From NCBI GenBank assembly GCA_028285595.1, contig JANQOW010000137.1:102973-166972 (forward strand): 64,000 bases of DNA. The letters are read 5' to 3'. The notes under the pieces were generated by a model. The model made no database searches. It was not told where the DNA came from and saw only the letters and a program-made list of their open reading frames with translations. The translations under genes and the position numbers were made by a program. Origin of the DNA: Hyphomicrobiales bacterium (GTDB taxonomy: Bacteria > Pseudomonadota > Alphaproteobacteria > Rhizobiales > CAJQND01). The first letter of the stretch is position 1. The number at the start of each line of letters is the position of its first letter. Below, piece after piece: positions 29,977 to 38,557 of this stretch.

Positions 29977-30462
29977 ATGAAAACTGTGTTTATCGCCCTC
30001 CTGACGGCCCTTGTCTGGATCACGCCCGCAGCGGCCGCCAACGAAGACGCCGGCATTAAGACAAAGCAAAGCCCCCACTCCGTCGCTGACACCGTTGAGC
30101 GCTTCGAAAAGGCGGCCAAAGACAAGGGCATGAACGTGTTTCCGCGTTTCGACCATGCCGCCGCGGCAGAGCAGTACGGTCAGAAAATGCCTCCGGCCAT
30201 TGTGGTTTCGGTGGGCAACCCAAAGTACGGCACGAAATTCATGCTGAAGAATCCGGTCGCCGCGATCGATTTCCCGCCGAAAGCCGTTGTCTATGAAGAT
30301 GGGGATGGGAAGGTTTGGATCTCCTACAACACCTCGGAGTATCTCTACCGAACCATCTTCGCACGCCATGGTCTGGAGTATCCGGAGGACGACGTGGCAT
30401 TTTACGCCAATCTCTTGGAGGAATTGACCGACGCCGCCATCGCACCGAAGACGGGTGGTTGA
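29977..30462 (+). CDS. DUF302 secreted protein
   Basis: This 161-residue protein has a signal peptide (ALLTALVWITPAAAANE) followed by a DUF302 domain: VADTVERFEKAAKDKGMNVF, FDHAAAAEQ, VVSVGNPKYGT and the late VWISYNTSEYL. The function of the domain is unknown. GAAGGA lies about 12 bases before the ATG. Confidence 0.85.
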   Translation: MKTVFIALLTALVWITPAAAANEDAGIKTKQSPHSVADTVERFEKAAKDKGMNVFPRFDHAAAAEQYGQKMPPAIVVSVGNPKYGTKFMLKNPVAAIDFPPKAVVYEDGDGKVWISYNTSEYLYRTIFARHGLEYPEDDVAFYANLLEELTDAAIAPKTGG

Positions 30463-30532
30463 TATCGCCGTGCCCAAATCCCCATCCCCCGCGCCTCGTC
30501 AGCAAGCGCGAACACCCGGTCAAGCGCTTCAT

Positions 30533-31180
30533 ATGACAAAGAAGTCATCCCATAGCCTTGAGACGCCCAGGCTCAAGTTGAGACCCTTTACGACGCGTGA
30601 TGTGGCCTCTTATGCGCGTATTCGCGCAAAGCCTGCGGTCGTGCGATATCTGCCGGGCGGCAAGGCCAATGTTGCCCAAGCGTCCATCATTGCGGAGCGA
30701 ACGGTATCGCATTGCATTTCTCTGTGGGAGAACGATCCGGGCTATGGGCCATGGGCTATGGTGGAAAGGTCGAATGGCTGCCTGATTGGCCATATGGGAC
30801 TGCGCAAGCTGCCTGAACTGGAGGATAAAGCGGAGCTCCTCTATCTCTTGGACCAGGATTTCTGGGGTCAGGGCCTTGCCACCGAGGCGGCACTGGCGTC
30901 CCTTGAGTTCGGCTTCGAAGTTCTCAAGCTGAAACGCATCATCGCATTGGTCATGCCGGAAAACACCGCTTCGATCAGAGTGGCCGAACGCGTTGGGATG
31001 AAACCTGCTGCGGCGCTGGTCAAGGAATTTGGCCTGGATCTCATTGAGTACTCCTTCAGATCGAAAGACTGGTTCAGACAGAGGCAGGCGACGGGTCATC
31101 CATCAGCATCAGTCCGGCTGGCTTCGATCAGGCCCGGTTCTTCTGCAAGGGAAAATTTCTCTTTTGTTAACCAGTTCTAA
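30533..31180 (+). CDS. GNAT-family N-acetyltransferase (RimJ/RimL type)
   Basis: This 215-residue acetyltransferase has the typical start SLETPRLKLRPFTTRDV, a central GHMGLRKLPELEDKAELLY segment, the acetyl-CoA loop GQGLATEAALASLEFGF, and IALVMPENTASIRVAERVGM. It probably acylates a protein N-terminus or a small amine; the substrate is unknown. ATG 30533 fits family length; the frame is open further upstream. Confidence 0.82.
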   Translation: MTKKSSHSLETPRLKLRPFTTRDVASYARIRAKPAVVRYLPGGKANVAQASIIAERTVSHCISLWENDPGYGPWAMVERSNGCLIGHMGLRKLPELEDKAELLYLLDQDFWGQGLATEAALASLEFGFEVLKLKRIIALVMPENTASIRVAERVGMKPAAALVKEFGLDLIEYSFRSKDWFRQRQATGHPSASVRLASIRPGSSARENFSFVNQF

Positions 31181-31228
31181 CGAACTTGTTGCGCTAAGAG
31201 GCCCACCTTCATTGCAGGCGGAACGAAG

Positions 31229-33346
31229 ATGTCACCGGCGGATTCGGCGCTCGATCAGAAGTCCACTCGCAACGGTATTGAGACCGTGCTCAAGCGAGCT
31301 CTGGATGTTTCCGATGCCGGCATTCTGATCCACGGCCCTGACGTTATCCTGTATTCAAACGCCACCTTGGCGGCAATGCTCGAAGTGCCGGCCGATTACC
31401 TGGCACCGGGCAACCGTCTTGCAGACATGTTGGCGTTTTGTGCCAGGCGCGGGGACTATGGCCAGGACTGCGATGCAGATGAATTGATCGAAACGATCAA
31501 GACGCGCAACGCGGCGGGCAAGCGCTATGAAACCGAACGGGAACTGAGCAGTGGCCGCATCATCCGTGCAAGCGTGGTGCCGCAAGGCGACGGTATCGTT
31601 ATCGCCAGCTACAGCGAAATCACCGAACTGGTGAAGGCCCGGCGCAGCGCCATATCAGCCGACCGCGCCAAATCGGAATTCCTGGCGAATATGAGCCATG
31701 AGATCCGCACACCGATGAACGGAGTGATGGGCATGGCGGAGCTTCTGCTTGGGACCGAGCTTGCGCCCAAGCAGAAGATGTTTGCCGATATGATCGTGAA
31801 ATCCGGTACGTCGTTGCTCACCATCATCAACGATATTCTGGACTTTTCCAAGATCGATGCCGGCCAATTGGAACTGCAACCGGAGCCCTTCATGTTGGCC
31901 GAAGCCGTGGAGGACGTGGCGACCCTGGTCTCCGCCAAGGCCGCGGACAAAGGCTTGGAACTGATCGTCAGGGTCGATCCGGCTTTGCCGCGATCTTTTC
32001 TAGGCGATGTCGGACGCATTCGCCAGATCATGACAAATCTCCTGGGCAATGCCATCAAGTTTACCGAGGCCGGTCATGTTTACGTCGACATCTCCGGCGA
32101 GGTCGATGACAGTAATGTCGCCAGCTTGCGGTTCCGGGTCGAGGACACGGGCGTCGGGATCAAGGCGGACGACCTTCCTTCAGTGTTTGAGAAATTCCAG
32201 CAAGTCGATAACTCGGCCACGCGTAAGCATGAAGGAACCGGCCTGGGCCTGTCCATCTCATCTGCCCTTGTTGAGCTGATGAATGGCGAGATTGGAGCCG
32301 AAAGCGAGGAAGGGGTTGGCTCGGCCTTCTGGTTTACGATTGAGCTGCCGGTGTGCGGCGAGGCGAGGCGCCGTCACAAGGTCCCTGTCGATGTGAGCGG
32401 GGCGCGGGTGCTGGTGATTGACGATAACCCCGTCAACCGGGCCATCATGTCGGAAAAGCTGGAGGCGTGGCGGTTTGAGCACGCAGAGCTGGAATCTGGA
32501 CCTCTCGGGCTCACCTTCATGCGCCAAGCTGTGCGTCACGGCCTGGATATAGATCTTCTGGTGCTGGACTATCAGATGCCGGGAATGAGCGGTGTCGAGG
32601 TTCTCCGCGAAATGCGGGCCGATCCTCAGGTGGCGCACATTCCGGTGATCATGCTCACGTCCGTCGATACGCACAGCGCCAAGGAAACGCTCGGTGGCTT
32701 TAAGTTGGAAGCCACGCTAACCAAGCCGGCGCGCTCCTCCCTCATGCTTGAAACCATAGCGTCAGTGATCTCCGAAGCCAGAAGCGCGAAAGCCGGCGAA
32801 ACGCCCCCATCGATGTCAACTCTGGCGGAAGTCGTGAGCGGGAACGAAGCGGACGCTGACGGCGGTGATCGGCAGCTCACCGACACCGCGGCTGCTCCGG
32901 TAGAGCCGGAACCGACTGAAGCGCCGGCGGACAACGGTCTCGATGTGCTGGTGGCCGAGGACAACGAGGTGAACCAGATGGTGTTTACCCAAATCCTCCA
33001 GGCCACGAACTACACATTCAAGATCGTTGAGAATGGCGAGCTGGCCGTGGCAAGTTGGAAGCTTCACCGCCCGCGGCTGATTTTGATGGATGTGTCCATG
33101 CCGGAGATGAACGGTCATGAGGCGACCCGTGCGATCCGAAAGATGGAGGCGGACGCCGGCGACGGTGCGCGTGTTTCCATTGTGGGCGTCACCGCTCATG
33201 CGCTCAACGGTGATCGGGAAACCTGCTTTGATGCAGGGATGGACGATTATTTGCCAAAGCCGGTCTCGGTGGACCGGCTTAACGCGTGCCTGGAGAGGTA
33301 TCTCGCCAGTGAGGCCGCCCTCCCGTCACGCGCTTCCTCCGGTTAG
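31229..33346 (+). CDS. Hybrid histidine kinase with PAS and two receiver domains
   Basis: This 705-residue cytosolic sensor has a PAS-like region (about 25-130) and a HisKA domain with His157 in [12 protein letters not shown]. The ATP-binding domain carries DTGVGI and GTGLGLSI (near 337). Two receiver domains follow with phosphoacceptors Asp447 ([11 protein letters not shown]) and Asp621 ([11 protein letters not shown]). No membrane segment is visible, so it should sense an internal signal. The output partner is not in the window. It is not in an evident operon. Confidence 0.9.
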   Translation: MSPADSALDQKSTRNGIETVLKRALDVSDAGILIHGPDVILYSNATLAAMLEVPADYLAPGNRLADMLAFCARRGDYGQDCDADELIETIKTRNAAGKRYETERELSSGRIIRASVVPQGDGIVIASYSEITELVKARRSAISADRAKSEFLANMSHEIRTPMNGVMGMAELLLGTELAPKQKMFADMIVKSGTSLLTIINDILDFSKIDAGQLELQPEPFMLAEAVEDVATLVSAKAADKGLELIVRVDPALPRSFLGDVGRIRQIMTNLLGNAIKFTEAGHVYVDISGEVDDSNVASLRFRVEDTGVGIKADDLPSVFEKFQQVDNSATRKHEGTGLGLSISSALVELMNGEIGAESEEGVGSAFWFTIELPVCGEARRRHKVPVDVSGARVLVIDDNPVNRAIMSEKLEAWRFEHAELESGPLGLTFMRQAVRHGLDIDLLVLDYQMPGMSGVEVLREMRADPQVAHIPVIMLTSVDTHSAKETLGGFKLEATLTKPARSSLMLETIASVISEARSAKAGETPPSMSTLAEVVSGNEADADGGDRQLTDTAAAPVEPEPTEAPADNGLDVLVAEDNEVNQMVFTQILQATNYTFKIVENGELAVASWKLHRPRLILMDVSMPEMNGHEATRAIRKMEADAGDGARVSIVGVTAHALNGDRETCFDAGMDDYLPKPVSVDRLNACLERYLASEAALPSRASSG

Positions 33347-33407
33347 CGCGCGGTAGAAGAGAGGCCCGCGCGCATCACGTTCGCAAGCTGCTTGTCAGGG
33401 ACCACCG

Positions 33408-34265
33408 ATGGGTCAAAACCAATCTCAGGCCGAGTACTGGAATTCTGCTTCGGGCCGGAAATGGATCGGGTTCGAGGAAGAACTCGACAGAGTTTTCGAA
33501 GCGGTGAACGATGAGCTTATTGAGCGGGCACAGCCTGGTCTCAATGATCGGGTTCTGGATATCGGATGTGGTACCGGCGCCACGACGCGGGCGTTTGCGC
33601 AACGCCTGGGTGCGTCCGGTTCCGTCACCGCGATAGATATATCCGAGCCGCTCCTGGCACGGGCCCGTCAGCGCTCGTCGGAAGTCTCCGCAAAAACCGA
33701 CTATCGGCTGATTGACGCCCAGACCGATGCGATACCCGGCGCGCTCTTCGATCTGGCAGTGTCCCGGTTTGGCGTCATGTTCTTTGCCGATCCGGCCGCC
33801 GCGTTTGCCAACATCCGCAGTTGTCTCGTTCCGGGTGGACGGATCGTCTTTGCCAGTTGGGCGGCACTTGACGGCAATCCTTGGTTTGAAGCGCCACGGA
33901 ACGGCGCGGTTGCTCGCCTTGGTCCTCCGGATCCGTCCGAACCCAACAGTCCCGGCCCACTTGGATTTCAGAGCATCGACCATGTGATTGGCATCCTCGC
34001 CGGAGCCGGGTTCTCCGACATCACCGCCGAGAGCACACAGATCATGCTGCGTCATCCGGGCCCGGTTGAGGCCGTTGCTGCGCTTGCTGCGAACATTGGC
34101 CCGGCTGCCAGGGTCCTCAAAAAGTACAACGGCAACGCCGATGACATTGAGGCCATCACGGCTCATGTTGTGCGGGAGTTTAGAACGTTCGAAAGCTCCG
34201 ACGGCGTGCAGATCCCTGCCAGGTTGAACTTCTTTGGTGCGCGCAATCGGGAAACCGGCAGGTGA
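33408..34265 (+). CDS. SAM-dependent class I methyltransferase
   Basis: This 285-residue protein has a class I methyltransferase core: motif I VLDIGCGTGATTRAF, the acidic post-I residue in VTAIDISEPLLARA, then AVSRFGVMFFADPAAAFANI and VPGGRIVFASWA. The substrate is unknown; the N-terminal QSQAEYWNSASGRKWIGF is common in small-molecule methyltransferases of the UbiE/COQ5-like group. It follows the histidine kinase by 60 bases on the same strand. Confidence 0.82.
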   Translation: MGQNQSQAEYWNSASGRKWIGFEEELDRVFEAVNDELIERAQPGLNDRVLDIGCGTGATTRAFAQRLGASGSVTAIDISEPLLARARQRSSEVSAKTDYRLIDAQTDAIPGALFDLAVSRFGVMFFADPAAAFANIRSCLVPGGRIVFASWAALDGNPWFEAPRNGAVARLGPPDPSEPNSPGPLGFQSIDHVIGILAGAGFSDITAESTQIMLRHPGPVEAVAALAANIGPAARVLKKYNGNADDIEAITAHVVREFRTFESSDGVQIPARLNFFGARNRETGR

Positions 34266-34412
34266 TGGGGCGTCACTGACTTGCGGTGTGAGCTGGATTT
34301 GACAAAATCCAAAGTCGCCATTGATACTGAGAGCAAGGCGTGTGAGCGACCGTGCACACTTGCATCCGATGGACGCTTCACGCGTTGGAGACATGTTTGA
34401 GAGGGCAGTTTT

Positions 34413-34835
34413 GTGTCGTTGAAGCACTGCACCCGGTTGGTGCGCACCTTTTTCATCTGTTCTGCGGGAGTGGCCATCCTGGCAGCTGAGGCCTCGGGCG
34501 CCGGCGATGGAGAGGGCCCGTGGCGGATCTACTCCCAGGAACCGAACGGCGATGTGTATTACTTTGACCCCTCGCGCGTTCAGACCAGCACCCACGTGCA
34601 CCGGGTGTGGAGCAGGATCAGATACAAAACCTCCGTGATGGGGGCGGCGAGTTTTCAAAGTCTGTTGGAAATCGACTGCTCTGAGAGGACCGAGAGAATA
34701 GTGCAGAACACTTTCTTCTCAGATAGGGGCTGGGAAAAACCCGCCATGAACACGGATATGATGGCAAAGCCCAAGCGTGTGATCCAGAAGGGTTCTGCGA
34801 CGGAACGCCTGTCCGGGATCTTGTGCGATCAATAA
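34413..34835 (+). CDS. Secreted protein with surface-adhesin E-like domain
   Basis: This 140-residue protein has a signal peptide (FFICSAGVAILAAEASGAG). Its short domain has the pattern WRIYSQEPNGDVYYFDPSRVQ and ends in a paired cysteine region (LEIDCSERTERIV, LSGILCDQ), which resembles the surface-adhesin E (CNP1-like) group. GTG 34413 is used with GAGGGC upstream. It converges on the sugar dehydrogenase gene, with the hairpin at 34862-34885 between them. Confidence 0.55.
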   Translation: MSLKHCTRLVRTFFICSAGVAILAAEASGAGDGEGPWRIYSQEPNGDVYYFDPSRVQTSTHVHRVWSRIRYKTSVMGAASFQSLLEIDCSERTERIVQNTFFSDRGWEKPAMNTDMMAKPKRVIQKGSATERLSGILCDQ

Positions 34836-34852
34836 CGAAATCTGCTTTTGTC

Positions 34853-34885
34853 AAAAAAATACCCGCGCCACTTTCGCAGCGCGGG
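34853..34885 (-). terminator. Intrinsic terminator after the sugar dehydrogenase gene
   Basis: On the reverse strand a 7-bp GC stem (CCCGCGC / GCGCGGG) with a 10-base loop is followed by a run of seven T. It lies 22 bases past the stop of the PQQ-type dehydrogenase gene. Confidence 0.8.
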
Positions 34886-34906
34886 GACTTCACGTTCTTG
34901 GAAGAA

Positions 34907-36235
34907 TTACTTCTTCATGCTTTCCGCGGTGACCTTATAGATCTCGCCTGCATCAACAGACACATACAGGGCGTTATCCGGGCCCATGACCAGACCACGG
35001 AACCGTCTTGCGAAGCCGAGCGGCATGCGCGTGATGCCGTTGATCCCCAAGCCATCGGGCGTGATGCTGATCATGTCGATTCTCGAGCCAGGCGGTGTGC
35101 CGCCAAAGCCGATACCCATGATGCCAACGGCAAGACGGCCCTCGTAGATGCCCCAGTTCTTGCCTTTCAGGAACGCGGCTGAGCCGGTGCCTTGCGAGAA
35201 GCCGTTATTGTTCCAAGCGGCTGGCATCAGATCCGCAAAGCGCGTGTCGCTCATCGGGGTGTATGCAGCCCGCAAAGCCGGGTCCATGCCCTCTTTCTGA
35301 TTGGGTTCGTAGCCACAGTACTTGTCCGGGCACTCGCCGCGACCGCCTCTTTTCTCAGCCGGATCCCAACCGGCGTTTCCGCCGTTTACGAGAGCGGTGA
35401 TCTCATCGTTGTGCCATGGGCCGTGTTCAGCCGTGAACGCCCGTCCGTCGCTTGGACGGAAGTCGATGCCTTGCACGTTTCTGTGCCCATAGGTGTAGAT
35501 GCGCTTGTCAAAGCCTTCAGGCGGGTTGTTGTCCGGATGAGCTTTGCCATCCATGTCGACCCGCAGAACCTTACCGCACAGAAGCTTCGGATCCTGAGGA
35601 CAGATCCCTCTGTGCCGGTCACCGCCCGCGACCCAGAGGTAGCCTCCAGGTCCAATGCGGATTCTGCCGCCATTGTGTGCGCCCGGGTCACCGAACGGCT
35701 GATTGGAGGAGAACGGCTTATATTGGATATCGGTGACGATATCCGTCCGGTCCGAAACGCTCTTCAGGTCATCGCTGACCTTGAACCGCATCACGATGTT
35801 GCCGTCGCACTTCTCAAAGTTGGTCTTACACCCATCGCCGCGATATTTGGTTGAAGACGAATAGACATAAAGGATGCGGTTCTTGTCGAAGTGCCGGTCC
35901 GGAACCACGCCGAGCATGCCGGCCTGGGCCTCACAGAACAGATCGTCTGCACTGTCGGCGTAGCCTTTGCTTTCCTTCATGCCATAAAGCGCATTCACGG
36001 TTCCGTCCGGCATTCTGACCGACAGACCCTTGCACTTTTCGGTGTAGAACATCGAACCGTCCGGCAGGAAGGCCATGTCCCAAGGGTTCTCCAATCCTTT
36101 CAACACAACTGACGATGAGATTTTGGGGACATCCATGGCGCCTTCGTGACCATCTGCCTGCGCAGCCATAGGCACTGCGCACATCAAGGCAGACGCCATG
36201 ACCCCTGAAAATAGACTACTAGAAATGTTCTTCAT
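34907..36235 (-). CDS. PQQ-dependent sugar dehydrogenase-like protein
   Basis: This 442-residue secreted beta-propeller has a signal peptide ending near PMAAQADG. It shows the family pattern VLKGLENPWDMAFLPDGSMF, GDPGAHNGGRIRIGPGGYLW and YGHRNVQGIDF. The start is ATG 36235 behind GGAGGAAAA; an open frame reaches 36268. It oxidises a sugar or sugar-like compound in the periplasm and passes electrons to a carrier. The adjacent cytochrome c gene, 10 bases upstream in the operon, is the likely acceptor. Whether it truly binds PQQ cannot be told. Confidence 0.85.
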   Translation of the reverse strand: MKNISSSLFSGVMASALMCAVPMAAQADGHEGAMDVPKISSSVVLKGLENPWDMAFLPDGSMFYTEKCKGLSVRMPDGTVNALYGMKESKGYADSADDLFCEAQAGMLGVVPDRHFDKNRILYVYSSSTKYRGDGCKTNFEKCDGNIVMRFKVSDDLKSVSDRTDIVTDIQYKPFSSNQPFGDPGAHNGGRIRIGPGGYLWVAGGDRHRGICPQDPKLLCGKVLRVDMDGKAHPDNNPPEGFDKRIYTYGHRNVQGIDFRPSDGRAFTAEHGPWHNDEITALVNGGNAGWDPAEKRGGRGECPDKYCGYEPNQKEGMDPALRAAYTPMSDTRFADLMPAAWNNNGFSQGTGSAAFLKGKNWGIYEGRLAVGIMGIGFGGTPPGSRIDMISITPDGLGINGITRMPLGFARRFRGLVMGPDNALYVSVDAGEIYKVTAESMKK

Positions 36236-36245
36236 TTTTTCCTCC

Positions 36246-36581
36246 CTATTCAACATTGTACTTGGCATCTTCCAGATACGCGGCCAAGTTCACGATCTCC
36301 TCATCCGTCAATGGCTTCGCCATCATGATCATTAGGGATGAGTTTGGGCCTTGTTTTTCGCCTTTCCTGTAAGCCTCGAGTTTGGCAATCGTATATGAAG
36401 TTTCTTTGCCGGATACCTTCGGGTAACTGGCTACACCTTTCCCGGCAGGACCGTGGCAGGCAACACAGGTTTGATTGTATCTGGTTTCCCCGGCCGCCTT
36501 ATCAGCACTGTGCGCAGTCTGGGGGGTGAGCAACGCTCCTGAAACGAAAACTAAACTGAAAAATCTCAACAAGGCGCGCAC
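36246..36581 (-). CDS. Small c-type cytochrome
   Basis: This 111-residue periplasmic cytochrome has a signal peptide (FFSLVFVSGALLTPQTAHS), a single haem site in TCVACHGPAGKG, and a distal methionine probably in SLMIMMAKPLTDEEI. It belongs to the class I, c553-like group. It is the first gene of a two-gene operon with the PQQ-type dehydrogenase and should carry its electrons. Confidence 0.9.
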   Translation of the reverse strand: MRALLRFFSLVFVSGALLTPQTAHSADKAAGETRYNQTCVACHGPAGKGVASYPKVSGKETSYTIAKLEAYRKGEKQGPNSSLMIMMAKPLTDEEIVNLAAYLEDAKYNVE

Positions 36582-36800
36582 CCCGAATTATGTGACTGTT
36601 ATTAAGTGCTGTAGGTGGTGGCAAAAAGATGCACCGCATTTCCCACCAAAACGGACCACCAAGACCGGTAAGGGTAATGCTTCAGGAAATGAAGTCAAGA
36701 TGTCGCAGGATTGGGCCTGTGCGATGCGGTCTGTTCCGCCGTTGCGATGGGAAACTCTAAAGTTGACCGCCCCATCTTGTCTGCTACGCTGCGTGTAGAA

Positions 36801-36818
36801 GTTATGTTATAGCATAAC
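36801..36818 (+). promoter_or_regulatory. Zur-like operator upstream of DUF3299 gene
   Basis: GTTATGTTATAGCATAAC is a near-perfect palindrome (one mismatched pair) that resembles alphaproteobacterial Zur boxes built on TGTTATNNNATAACA. It lies 28 bases before the DUF3299 start. DUF3299 proteins are members of the zinc-limitation regulon in Pseudomonas, which fits. Confidence 0.55.
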
Positions 36819-36846
36819 AAATCCGACCCAATCCGGGAGTGATGGA

Positions 36847-37524
36847 ATGAAGAGAGCTGTGTTGGCTCTGGTCATCGGCCTAAGCTTTGGTCTTGTCGCC
36901 AGCGCGTTCGCGGCCAAGTCCGTCAAAGAGGTGGCCTGGGACAATCTGGTTCCGGAGTTTGCGACCAAGCTGAACGATCCCCTGGCCGGCCAGGAGCTCT
37001 ATCGGCGCTTGGAGGTGGAGACCATCATCTGGGCGAGCACTCTGAGCCCCGAAGAGCGCAGCTCCGAAGAGCACAAGCTGATGGTGGAAGATGCTCAGCA
37101 CTTTCTCGATGAGATGCGCAACGAGGGCATTGATACCGACAAGCTCATCAAGGATTTCAAAGCCTGGCAGGCCAAGGTTGATGAGCGCAACAAACAGGTG
37201 GTGCCCGAACTGGACGGGGCGCAGATCAAGCTCGCCGGCTATCTTCTGCCGTTGCACTATACCGAAAAGGGCGAGACGGAGTTTCTGCTGGTGCCGTATG
37301 TGGGCGCGTGCATCCATGCGCCGGTGCCCCCGCAAAACCAGATCGTCTTCGTTGAGCTCTCAAGCCCCTATAAGCCGGAGGAGCTCTATGCCCCGGTGTG
37401 GGTCACCGGCACCATGCGCACGAAAGTGTCCACAAAGGCGCTCAGCTATGTGGACGGCACGGCTGATATTCCCGTGGGCTACTCGCTGGAAGCCAACCTT
37501 ATCGAGAGCTACGAGGAGAGTTAG
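36847..37524 (+). CDS. DUF3299 secreted protein, probable zinc-limitation gene
   Basis: This 225-residue protein has a signal peptide (LALVIGLSFGLVASAFAAK), a helical middle part, and a C-terminal DUF3299 domain with IKLAGYLLPLHYTEKGETEF and VPYVGACIHAPVPPQNQIV. The conserved Cys and His in GACIHAPVPP suggest metal binding. In Pseudomonas a DUF3299 gene is in the Zur-regulated PA4063-4066 operon; here the ABC partner genes are absent. A Zur-like palindrome lies just upstream. Confidence 0.78.
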   Translation: MKRAVLALVIGLSFGLVASAFAAKSVKEVAWDNLVPEFATKLNDPLAGQELYRRLEVETIIWASTLSPEERSSEEHKLMVEDAQHFLDEMRNEGIDTDKLIKDFKAWQAKVDERNKQVVPELDGAQIKLAGYLLPLHYTEKGETEFLLVPYVGACIHAPVPPQNQIVFVELSSPYKPEELYAPVWVTGTMRTKVSTKALSYVDGTADIPVGYSLEANLIESYEES

Positions 37525-37587
37525 GCGGCTTGCCATCATCCAGCCCTCAAAAGGGTCCAGATTTCAAAACAGCAAAGGAGAGCAAAA

Positions 37588-38409
37588 ATGTGCCATCCGG
37601 TCATTATGGAATATGTGAAAGGCAAGGCCGTCAATCGGCGGGATCTGTTCCGGGGAGCGGCCGCCGCCGGGGCTGCGCTGGCGGCCTCTCAGGTGCTCTC
37701 GCCGCGCCCTGTTCTGGCTCAGGCGGCAAGCCGCGCGGTCGACCTGACCCACACCTTGACCTACGACTTTCCGACCTATTTCGGCGAACAGCAGTTCTTC
37801 GATGAGGAGGTGTTCTCCTACGCCAAGAACAAATTCAACCTGAAGAAGCTTCAGGTGAACGAGCATACCGGCACCCATATCGACGCCCCGCTGCACTTCA
37901 CCGATGGCGGGACGGCCATTGACGAGGTGGCGGTGGAGTCGCTGGTCTGTCCGTTGGCCGTTGTCGACATCCGGGAGAAGGCCGATGCCAATCCGGATGC
38001 TCAGGTGACGCCGGACGACCTGAAGGCCTGGATCGCCAAGCATGGTCCCATTCCCAAGGGGGCATGCGTGGCCCAGAATGCGGGCTGGCAAAAGCGGCTG
38101 GGCTCAAAAGGGTTCCGGAACGCGGATGATGCCGGCAAGATGCATTTCCCCGGATTCCATGTGGAAGCGGCTAAGATGTTGCTGGAAGAGGCTGAGGTTG
38201 TCGGGGTGGGTGTGGACACCTTGTCCATCGACTTTGGCATGTCGGCCGATTTCATCACCCACTACACGTGGCTGCCGGCCAACCGCTGGGCGGTGGAGAA
38301 CATGGCCAATCTCGACCAGGTGCCTGCGACCGGCGCAACACTGGTCGTCGGCGCACCCAAGCATAAGGGCGGCACGGGCGGGCCTTGCCGCCTAATCGCG
38401 CTGGTCTGA
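37588..38409 (+). CDS. Tat-exported cyclase-family metal hydrolase
   Basis: This 273-residue protein has a twin-arginine signal (RRDLFRGAAAAG) with a long Ala-rich region. The domain has the cyclase/kynurenine formamidase metal motif HTGTHIDAPLHF, followed by the late HYTWLPANRWAVENM and FPGFHVEAAKML. Family members hydrolyse formamides or lactone-like rings using zinc or manganese. The substrate is unknown. It lies 63 bases after the DUF3299 gene and may be cotranscribed with it from the Zur-like promoter. Confidence 0.82.
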   Translation: MCHPVIMEYVKGKAVNRRDLFRGAAAAGAALAASQVLSPRPVLAQAASRAVDLTHTLTYDFPTYFGEQQFFDEEVFSYAKNKFNLKKLQVNEHTGTHIDAPLHFTDGGTAIDEVAVESLVCPLAVVDIREKADANPDAQVTPDDLKAWIAKHGPIPKGACVAQNAGWQKRLGSKGFRNADDAGKMHFPGFHVEAAKMLLEEAEVVGVGVDTLSIDFGMSADFITHYTWLPANRWAVENMANLDQVPATGATLVVGAPKHKGGTGGPCRLIALV

Positions 38410-38557
38410 GGGTGGCTTCTCATGGTTGCCGAGAGCCCCGGGTTTGAAATCCAGGGCTCGCTGCTGAAGGCCGCCATACGAATTCCTCGATCGCCGGATC
38501 TGCAATCGTGCTACTGTGGGCGCCCTAGCGTCCCCCTTCTCAGCCTGGACGATTGGA

